Of a DNA stretch of 11,520 nucleotides, positions 6,863 to 11,520 are shown one piece after another. The translations under genes and the position numbers were made by a program. Every line of letters begins with the position of its first letter. Position 1 is the first letter of the stretch. Source of the stretch: JBBSUX01 sp038234045 (GTDB lineage: Bacteria > Pseudomonadota > Gammaproteobacteria > Burkholderiales > Burkholderiaceae_C); the NCBI GenBank assembly GCA_038234045.1, contig JBBSUX010000095.1, positions 1 to 11,520 on the forward strand, read 5' to 3'. Below the pieces are notes generated by a model, which had not been told where the DNA came from, made no database searches, and worked only from the letters and a program-made list of their open reading frames with translations.

Positions 6863-6894
6863 TTAGGCATGAATAATGCCTAAAAACCTTTAGG
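6863..6894. terminator. Overlapping hairpins, possible bidirectional terminator
   Basis: TTAGGCAT (6863-6870) pairs perfectly with ATGCCTAA (6876-6883) around a 5-base loop. The right arm can instead form CCTAAA (6879-6884) with TTTAGG (6889-6894), so the two hairpins exclude each other. Neither strand has a clean U-run after the stem, so intrinsic termination would be inefficient. The position between converging genes is what favours a terminator role. Confidence 0.4.
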
Positions 6895-6899
6895 GGAGA

Positions 6900-6934
6900 G
6901 CGGTACTAGCTATCGAAATAGATTTTTGGAGCGC
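6900..6934. repeat. Palindromic element (copy 2, diverged)
   Basis: This shares with 1211-1247 an opening GCG, the block CTAGCTAT (6906-6913), a short loop, ATAG (6918-6921) and a closing GCGC (6931-6934). A CTAT-CGAA-ATAG mini-hairpin is followed by ATTTTT, which could give weak termination of plus-strand transcription. The relation to copy 1 was judged by eye only. Confidence 0.35.
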
Positions 6935-6960
6935 ATGCTGGTCATGCTGTCTCAGCCGGC

Positions 6961-7836
6961 TTAGGCCAAGCTCTTCTTCAACCACTCGGCAAAGGCAGCA
7001 CACTCCCAACGGTCCATCGCGCCGGTGCGCCAGCAGAGGTAGTGCGCATGCGGGCTCGGCACGTTGCGCTCGGAAATGCGCTCGAGTGTTCCGTTCTCCA
7101 GCCACGGCGCACCCAGCTTCAGGCGCACCAGCGCAATACCCAGGCCTTGCGCGGCGGCGTCGCACATCAGGCCGATGTCATTGAAGGATGAGCCTTCGGC
7201 CGGATCGGGCGCCGCAGCGCCTGCGCCATGCGCCAGGAACCAGGTGCGCCAGGGCTCGAGCGGGCTGCGGATCAGTTTTGCTGCCATCAGCTCTTCCACC
7301 GTATCGAACGGGCCGTGTTCGCGCAGGTATAGCGGGGAAGCGAGGGGAGTCACTTCGTCGGTCATCAGGCAGGTGTATTCGACGTCGGCATAGCGGCCGG
7401 TGCCGAAGCGGATGGTGAGGTCGGCATCCTCAGCCACCACGTCGAGCAGCGGGATCGACACCTGCAGCGTCAGGTCGATTTCCGGATACGCCTCGATGAA
7501 CTGGCGCAAACGTGGAATGAGGATGGAGCGCGAGAAGGTGGGTGTGACTGCTACACGCAGCTTCTTGCGACCTGCTGCCGCCTGCGTGCTGGGAAAGCGC
7601 GAAAGGATGGTGAGCCCTTCGCGCACATGCGCGAGGTATTCGCTGCCGTCGGTGGTGAGCGAGAAATCAGCGCGGCCGAACAGCTTGGTGCTGAGAATCT
7701 GCTCAAGCTGCCGCACCCGATGGCTGACCGCGCTCGGCGTGACGAAAAGCTCCTCAGCCGCCAGCGTTACGCTGCGCAGTCGTGCCAATGCCTCAAAGGT
7801 AAGAAGGCACTGGATCGGCGGCAGGCGGGAGTTCAT
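6961..7836 (-). CDS. LysR-type transcriptional regulator, GcvA-like
   Basis: This is a 291-residue DNA-binding regulator of normal length. An N-terminal winged helix-turn-helix occupies about residues 6-65 (LPPIQCLLTFEALARL, then SVTLAAEELFVTPSAVSHRV and LEQILSTKLFGRA). The LPPL-like opening and TPSAVSHRVRQLE pattern place it in the GcvA/AmpR/TrpI group. A type 2 periplasmic-binding-like effector domain follows from about residue 92 (KLRVAVTPTFS...). The start ATG 7836 lies 26 bases after the purU stop on the same strand, so it is probably co-transcribed with purU rather than divergent from a target as is usual for this family. No ribosome site is clear. Its effector and targets cannot be told from the sequence. 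A link to glycine/one-carbon metabolism is suggested only by the neighbour and by the GcvA-like group. Confidence 0.9.
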   Translation of the reverse strand: MNSRLPPIQCLLTFEALARLRSVTLAAEELFVTPSAVSHRVRQLEQILSTKLFGRADFSLTTDGSEYLAHVREGLTILSRFPSTQAAAGRKKLRVAVTPTFSRSILIPRLRQFIEAYPEIDLTLQVSIPLLDVVAEDADLTIRFGTGRYADVEYTCLMTDEVTPLASPLYLREHGPFDTVEELMAAKLIRSPLEPWRTWFLAHGAGAAAPDPAEGSSFNDIGLMCDAAAQGLGIALVRLKLGAPWLENGTLERISERNVPSPHAHYLCWRTGAMDRWECAAFAEWLKKSLA

Positions 7837-7862
7837 CGCGGCCTAGTTTGCAGCGACGTTGT

Positions 7863-8708
7863 TCACCGGAAGATCACCGTCTTGTGCCCGTTCAGCAGCA
7901 CCCGCCGCTCGCTATGCCACTTCACGGCGCGGGCCAGCACCTGGCTTTCCGTGTCGCGGCCCATGGCGGTGAGGTCTTCCACCGTCTTGCTGTGGTCCAC
8001 GCGGGCGACATCCTGCTCAACGATCGGGCCTTCGTCGAGATCGGCAGTCACGTAGTGGGCAGTGGCGCCGATCAGTTTCACGCCACGCTCGTGCGCTTGG
8101 TAGTAGGGCTTGGCTCCCTTGAAGCTGGGCAGGAAGCTGTGGTGGATATTGATGGCGCGACCTTGCAGCTTGCGGCAAAGATCGTCAGTGAGCACTTGCA
8201 TGTAGCGCGCCAACACCACCAGCTCGGCGCCTTCGGCTTCGATGATTTCGAACTGCTTCGCTTCGGCTTGCGGCTTGGTCGCCGCTGTCACGGCGATGTG
8301 ATGAAAAGGTACGTTGTAGCTGGCCGCCAGCTGATAGAAATCGCGGTGGTTGCTGATGATGGCGCGAATGTCGATGGGCAGCAGGCCGGTCTTCCAGCGA
8401 AACAGCAGATCATTCAGGCAATGGCCTTCGCGGCTCACCATCAACACGGTCGGCATGGGTGTCGCCTGCAGGTGCAGGCTGGAAGTCATCTGGTGTGTGG
8501 CAGAGAACGCGCCGGTTTCGCTTTGCAGCGTGGCCTCGTCCTGCGCGCAGGTGAACTGCACGCGCATGAAGAAAAGTCCGGTGGCGCGGTCGCTGTACTG
8601 GGCGGCGTCCTCGATGTTGCCGCCGCGTTCCAGCAGAAATCCGGAAACAGCGTGCACGATGCCGGGCTTGTCGGCGCAGGAAAGGGTCAGGATGTAGGCG
8701 TTGTTCAT
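7863..8708 (-). CDS. purU: Formyltetrahydrofolate deformylase PurU
   Basis: PurU hydrolyses 10-formyltetrahydrofolate to tetrahydrofolate and formate, balancing one-carbon pools and feeding formate to purine synthesis. The 281-residue product has an N-terminal ACT domain (about 1-80, opening ILTLSCADKPGIVHAVSGFL) and a formyltransferase-fold domain from about 86. LARYMQ (166-171), INIHHSFLPSF (186-196) with catalytic N187 and H189, and TADLDEGPI (221-229) with D225 complete the expected Asn-His-Asp set. The length is normal. There is no Shine-Dalgarno sequence before ATG 8708. An extended -10-like TGCGACAAT ends nine bases upstream, so the message may be nearly leaderless. The gene starts 65 bases from the broken end of a metal ATPase gene on the same strand, so read-through from the metal operon is possible. 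Confidence 0.96.
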   Translation of the reverse strand: MNNAYILTLSCADKPGIVHAVSGFLLERGGNIEDAAQYSDRATGLFFMRVQFTCAQDEATLQSETGAFSATHQMTSSLHLQATPMPTVLMVSREGHCLNDLLFRWKTGLLPIDIRAIISNHRDFYQLAASYNVPFHHIAVTAATKPQAEAKQFEIIEAEGAELVVLARYMQVLTDDLCRKLQGRAINIHHSFLPSFKGAKPYYQAHERGVKLIGATAHYVTADLDEGPIVEQDVARVDHSKTVEDLTAMGRDTESQVLARAVKWHSERRVLLNGHKTVIFR

Positions 8709-8717
8709 GGCGCGGCG

Positions 8718-8726
8718 ATTGTCGCA
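8718..8726 (-). promoter_or_regulatory. Candidate extended -10 element of purU
   Basis: The minus strand reads TGCGACAAT, ending nine bases before the purU ATG. This is the same spacing as the yggS candidate. No convincing -35 is seen. Just upstream, CGCTGC (8731-8736) and GCAGCG (8743-8748) form a 6-bp inverted repeat with a 6-base loop, which could be an operator or a weak hairpin. Confidence 0.35.
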
Positions 8727-8773
8727 GGAGCGCTGCGGGGGAGCAGCGTTGCCCTAGGTGAGGCAAACGCCAA

Positions 8774-9337
8774 TCACGCCGTGCAGTGATCGGCCTCGTT
8801 GACCGACGCCTGGGCGCTGACGACCCGCCCGTCCACCGGGATCTTTTCTCCGGCCCTGGCGAGCACGATGTCATTGACCTTCACGTCTGCAATGGGGACG
8901 CTGCGCTCGCCGGTCGCGCTGCGCACCATCGCTACTTGCGGCACTGACCCGATCAGTGCCTTGATCGATGCGCGGGCTCGGTCCGTGTTCAGCTCGGCGA
9001 TGAACTCGGCGATCAGGATGATCACCATCAGAACTGCGCCCGCCACGGTTTCTCCGCCGAACATGGCGACCAGCGTCGCAATGGTGACGAATATCTCGGT
9101 GCCGATCTTGCGCTCGTGAATCAAGTCCATCAAGCCTGTCTTGACGAGTGGGTAAAGCCCGATCGCGACTGCCGCCCAGAGCCACTCGATGGGAACCTTC
9201 TGTTGCCAGTACAGCAACGCGATCAAGCCGGTCAATCCGATGCGCGCAACCTCGATCCAGCGGGCGCGAGTCATCAGCGTCCGCAGGCTCGCGGCGAAGC
9301 CGATGGGGGCGACCGTTGCGATGGGTTCGATGTTCAT
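8774..9337 (-). pseudogene. Truncated heavy-metal P-type ATPase (N-terminal fragment)
   Basis: Intact P1B ATPases pump Zn, Cd, Pb, Co or Cu out of the cytoplasm and are usually above 600 residues. This frame gives 187. It has four hydrophobic segments (about 29-45, 50-66, 80-95, 99-116, the last with FGGETVAGAVLMVIILIAEF) and the first half of the actuator domain (NDIVLARAGEKIPVDGRVV, 155-173). It ends VNEADHCTA-stop exactly where family members read VNEA-[AS]-[IL]-TGE. The TGE loop, the DKTGT phosphorylation site, the CPx-type membrane motif and the nucleotide-binding domain are all absent. There is no N-terminal HMA domain either. ATG 9337 has AAGGA six bases upstream and lies 22 bases after the TolC-type gene. 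Another frame reads ITA just after VNEA, so the break may lie a few bases further on. It cannot be a working pump. Confidence 0.88.
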
Positions 9338-9359
9338 TGGGCTTCCTTCGTGTTGAGGC

Positions 9360-10622
9360 TCAGTTATGGGTCAGATCCCATATCAGGTGTGCGTCGATCA
9401 GCAGGCGGTAGTTCGATCGCAGCGCGTCGGCACGCGCTTCCACTGCAGCTCGCGATGCATCCAGCGACTGGCGCCGCACCAAAAGCAGTGACTGCAGGTC
9501 GGCTTCGCCGAGCGCGTAGGCGCGTTGCATCAGCCTTGCGCTGTTTACCGCCGCAGCGGCCCCGCGCTCAGCGATGCGCCAGCGCTCGGTACTGCCGATG
9601 GCATCGGCATAGGTTTCGGCCACAGCGGAATCGATGTCGCGAAGTTCGCGGTCCATCGCAGCACGCGCCGCATCCGCCTCTTGCAGCGACTGCAGCATGC
9701 GCTCCTTGCGGTACGAACCCGACAGCGGGATGCTGATGCTTACCCCGACAATGCGCTCGCTGCGGAACGCCTCAGAGGCGACATAAACGCCCAATGTGGG
9801 ATCGGGGATGCGATCGGCCTTTGCGCGGGCAGCGCTCAATTCCGCCTTGCGCAGCTGACCTTCGGCGATCGTCAACGGATCGGCTTCGGCCACGATGCGT
9901 TCGCGCCACTGCGTTTCGTTCCAGAAGGGATCGGTCGGATCGGCCAGATCGGAACGAGCCAGTAAACCGAGCGGCGCGCTGGGGAAGCGCGCCCGCAGTT
10001 TGGCACTCGCCTTGACGGCGTTTGAGGCCGCCATGCTGGACTGCCGCTGCACATCAGCCAGGTCGGTCTGCGCAATGCTCAGGTCCAGCGCCGACGCATC
10101 GCCGGCGCGCTTTCGCTTCTCGACCGCTGACAGGCTCGCCTCCGCGAACGAGAGTTGTTCCTTCAGCAGTTCCAGCGCGCGCCCGGTCGCCAGCCAGCCC
10201 AGCCACAGGTCGGCCAAAAGTCGGGCCGTCTCGTGTCGGGCTTCACCGACGCGCGCCTGCGCGATCTCCAGCCCCACCTCGCCCAATTGCCGGTCCAGCT
10301 CCGCTTTTCCGCCAATCCGGATGCTGCGCTCGAGTTGCGCGGACCATTCCTGTGAACTGCCAACGCCGCTTGCGCCATCACGATAGCTACGGCGCTGGGT
10401 CGAGGCTCTGGCTAGCCACTCGTGCGAACCTGCGGTCAACGCCTGGCCGGCATGGATGGCCGCGGCCAATGCGCTGCGCGCCTCGACCACGGCCGGGTCC
10501 TTGTCGATCCATGCCACCGCCTGTTCGGTCGGCGGCAGGTCCTTCGGCGTCGGCAACTCCTGTGCCAACAGCGGCTGGCTAATCGCCGCAACGTACAGCA
10601 CACCCAGAGCAAGGCGCTTCAT
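9360..10622 (-). CDS. TolC/CzcC-type outer-membrane factor of metal efflux system
   Basis: This is the outer-membrane channel component of an RND metal exporter. From ATG 10622 it is 420 residues. A signal peptide is evident (MKRLALGVLYVAAISQPLLA, cleavage likely after Ala20), with no lipobox cysteine. Long amphipathic, heptad-like helical stretches rich in Ala, Glu, Arg and Leu follow in two repeats (about 40-215 and 240-410), as in the OEP fold; RSIRIGGKAELDRQL and SISIPLSGSYRKERM mark equivalent strands of the two halves. The frame is open back to 10913, but 10622 is fixed by a strong GAGGAG five bases upstream, the signal peptide, and the ATGA overlap with the upstream DUF3240 gene. The partner is the CzcA-type pump. 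The metal specificity cannot be read from this component. Confidence 0.88.
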   Translation of the reverse strand: MKRLALGVLYVAAISQPLLAQELPTPKDLPPTEQAVAWIDKDPAVVEARSALAAAIHAGQALTAGSHEWLARASTQRRSYRDGASGVGSSQEWSAQLERSIRIGGKAELDRQLGEVGLEIAQARVGEARHETARLLADLWLGWLATGRALELLKEQLSFAEASLSAVEKRKRAGDASALDLSIAQTDLADVQRQSSMAASNAVKASAKLRARFPSAPLGLLARSDLADPTDPFWNETQWRERIVAEADPLTIAEGQLRKAELSAARAKADRIPDPTLGVYVASEAFRSERIVGVSISIPLSGSYRKERMLQSLQEADAARAAMDRELRDIDSAVAETYADAIGSTERWRIAERGAAAAVNSARLMQRAYALGEADLQSLLLVRRQSLDASRAAVEARADALRSNYRLLIDAHLIWDLTHN

Positions 10623-10933
10623 CTGCACTCCTCTTCGAAAGAGACCGGCGAGGCCCAGTAGCGCAAGCCGGTGCCCGCGAAATCGCGTCGCAGCAGGGCG
10701 CGCAGGCGATCTAGTTCTTCGGTGGTCAACAGAACATTGACCTGGACCGCCCGGCTGCGGCCCATCACCTGCTCTGCCGCAGTGAGGTGTCCCTGTGCGG
10801 TGCCGTGGCTGTATGTTGGCGTACTGGTGAAGATTTCGTTGCCCGCGTTGTCTAGCAGGGCGTCGAGCAGCTTCTCTTCGACCGAGGGGGGGCAGATGAG
10901 AGTCAGGCAGCAACGTGTCATGTCATCAGCCAT
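10619..10933 (-). CDS. DUF3240 small protein of metal efflux operon, PII-like by pattern
   Basis: This is a 104-residue cytoplasmic protein with no signal or membrane segment. It resembles DUF3240 (PF11582), often found next to CzcA/CusA-type pumps. The order of predicted elements (strand CCLTLICPP; helix VEEKLLDALLDNA; strand EIFTSTPTYSHG; a loop; strand AVQVNVLL; helix EELDRLRALLRRDF; strand GLRYWASPV) matches the PII/CutA ferredoxin-like plan. The loop with SHGTAQGHLTAAEQV sits where PII carries its T-loop. Cys8, Cys9, Cys14, His43 and His49 are possible metal ligands. ATG 10933 has GGAGG six bases upstream. It overlaps the pump gene by eight bases and the next gene by four, so all three are probably translationally coupled. 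A second ATG at 10921 would remove four residues. A sensory or accessory role is inferred. Confidence 0.82.
   Translation of the reverse strand: MADDMTRCCLTLICPPSVEEKLLDALLDNAGNEIFTSTPTYSHGTAQGHLTAAEQVMGRSRAVQVNVLLTTEELDRLRALLRRDFAGTGLRYWASPVSFEEECR
10628..10633 (-). promoter_or_regulatory. Ribosome binding site deciding the outer-membrane factor start
   Basis: The minus strand reads GAGGAG, five bases before ATG 10622, inside the 3' end of the DUF3240 gene. It rules against the longer open frame reaching 10913. Confidence 0.75.
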
Positions 10934-11520
10934 GAGCGGCCTCCGATTGCAAGGTGTGGGTGACGCGGCCGGTTTCGCGCAAACCTCCATGCGGGTGCGC
11001 GAAACGCAAATACAGGATGGGCAGCAGAATTAGCGTCAATGCGGTGGCCGTGATCAGTCCGCCGATCACGACGATGGCCAGGGGTCGCTGAATCTCCGAG
11101 CCAGGACCGGTAGCGAACAACAGCGGGATCAGGCCAAAGGCCGTGATCGATGCGGTCATCAGCACGGGTCGCAGGCGTCGTCGCGCACCCTGCGTCACGC
11201 TGTCCAACAGGCTGAGGCCCTCGGCGTGCAACTGGTTGAAATAGCTCACCAAAACCACGCCGTTGAGCACCGCGATGCCGAGCAGCGCGATAAAACCCAC
11301 CGACGCCGGCACCGACAGGTACTCGCCCGTTATCCAGAGCGCGAAGATGCCGCCGACAAGCGCGAACGGGATGTTGCTCAGCACCAGTAAAGCCTGGCGC
11401 ACCGAACCGAAGGTCGAGAACAGGATCAGGAAGATCAGGCCCAGCGCCAACGGCACCACCAGGGTGAGCCGGGCGGCGGCGCGTTGCTGGTTCTCGAACT
11501 GGCCGCCCCAGCTGATCCGA
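10926..11520 (-). CDS. czcA: CzcA-type heavy-metal RND efflux pump, C-terminal part (runs off right edge)
   Basis: This is the inner-membrane proton-driven pump of a tripartite metal exporter. The last 197 residues are visible and the frame runs through the window edge, so a GTG at 11459 is internal and not a start. The fragment opens RISWGGQFENQQRAAARL, typical of the end of the second periplasmic portion. It then has five membrane segments with family signatures: LALGLIFLILFSTFGS, SVGFIALLGIAVLNGVVLV, RRLRPVLMTASITAFGLIP and TGPGSEIQRPLAIVVIGGL. GSEIQRPLA is closer to the divalent-cation (Zn/Co/Ni/Cd) HME branch than to CusA, judged by memory. A polar tail of about 20 residues ends the protein. 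Its 3' end overlaps the DUF3240 start by eight bases. The membrane-fusion (CzcB) gene is not in the window. Confidence 0.93.
   Translation of the reverse strand, partial: RISWGGQFENQQRAAARLTLVVPLALGLIFLILFSTFGSVRQALLVLSNIPFALVGGIFALWITGEYLSVPASVGFIALLGIAVLNGVVLVSYFNQLHAEGLSLLDSVTQGARRRLRPVLMTASITAFGLIPLLFATGPGSEIQRPLAIVVIGGLITATALTLILLPILYLRFAHPHGGLRETGRVTHTLQSEAAHG
10940..10944 (-). promoter_or_regulatory. Ribosome binding site deciding the DUF3240 start
   Basis: The minus strand reads GGAGG, six bases before ATG 10933 and within the last codons of the pump gene. It favours 10933 over ATG 10921 and over the longer open frame to 10990. Confidence 0.7.

Larger units (their letters stand above)
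6840..6960. other. Convergent gap with hairpins and palindromic element
   Basis: The 121 bases between the converging dehydrogenase and LysR genes hold the two overlapping hairpins and the second palindromic element described separately. A short direct repeat, CATGCTG at 6934-6940 and 6943-6949, is also present. No gene is seen. Confidence 0.5.

Noticed and set aside
6934..6949. Direct repeat CATGCTG with two-base spacer
   Set aside because: It is short and isolated. Nothing links it to a target-site duplication or a binding site.
7848..8789. A 313-codon open frame on the plus strand opposite purU
   Set aside because: It is antisense to an intact PurU with all catalytic residues. It has no domain signature of its own and its composition is typical of a shadow frame.
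8773..8790. ATCAC-N8-GTGAT as an insertion-sequence end or attachment site
   Set aside because: It has a five-base stem only, with no second copy in the window and no transposase or integrase nearby.
8774..8800. Sequencing frameshift as the cause of the ATPase truncation
   Set aside because: No frame downstream continues with ATPase sequence (TGES, DKTGT); purU begins only 65 bases later. A small indel may exist at the joint, but it cannot restore the gene.
10623..10913. N-terminal extension of the outer-membrane factor gene
   Set aside because: It overlaps almost all of the DUF3240 gene. It would bury the signal peptide at residue 98, and there is a strong ribosome site for ATG 10622.
11457..11459. 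GTG as the start of the pump fragment
   Set aside because: The frame continues upstream to the window edge with conserved CzcA residues (WGGQFENQQRAAARL), so this codon is internal.
1..11520. CRISPR arrays, tRNA or rRNA genes, riboswitches
   Set aside because: I found no regularly spaced repeats, no cloverleaf-like sequence with conserved T-arm bases, and no rRNA-like stretch. No known riboswitch core is recognisable in the gaps.

Overview
The window looks like chromosomal DNA from a high-GC betaproteobacterium, most likely Burkholderiales and probably Comamonadaceae. This rests on gene content (pilT beside yggS, a DUF2242 lipoprotein, GlcD, PurU), on GC-rich codon use, and on two short palindromic intergenic elements of a style I associate with that family. 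The placement is a judgement from reading, not a search result.

Layout: positions 1-416 hold the 5' part of pilT (minus strand, GTG start). It is divergent from yggS (458-1183, plus), a PLP-homeostasis protein. After a gap carrying a palindromic element comes a DUF2242 lipoprotein (1522-2496, plus) with a long low-complexity tail. Converging on it is a minus-strand unit glcD-lrgA-lrgB (5228 down to 2530): a glycolate dehydrogenase FAD subunit followed by an overlapping LrgA/LrgB membrane pair. Divergent from glcD is a Sad-type succinate-semialdehyde dehydrogenase (5466-6839). It converges, across a 121-base gap with hairpins and a second palindromic element, on a GcvA-like LysR regulator (7836-6961). 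That regulator lies 26 bases downstream of purU, formyltetrahydrofolate deformylase (8708-7863).

Upstream of purU the character changes. From about 8774 to the right edge the minus strand carries a heavy-metal export operon read right to left: the C-terminal part of a CzcA-type RND pump, a small DUF3240 protein, a TolC/CzcC-type outer-membrane factor, and a P-type metal ATPase that stops after about 187 residues, before its catalytic motifs. The ATPase truncation lies only 65 bases from the purU start codon, so this is probably the scar of a deletion or the edge of an accessory resistance block.

How the genes may work together: GlcD beside LrgAB suggests uptake and oxidation of glycolate or a similar small hydroxyacid. 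Plastid PLGG1, an LrgAB homologue, carries glycolate and glycerate. PurU supplies formate and tetrahydrofolate and links to glycine/one-carbon metabolism. The metal operon shows tight translational coupling. I see no tRNA, rRNA, CRISPR array, intact insertion sequence or integrase.
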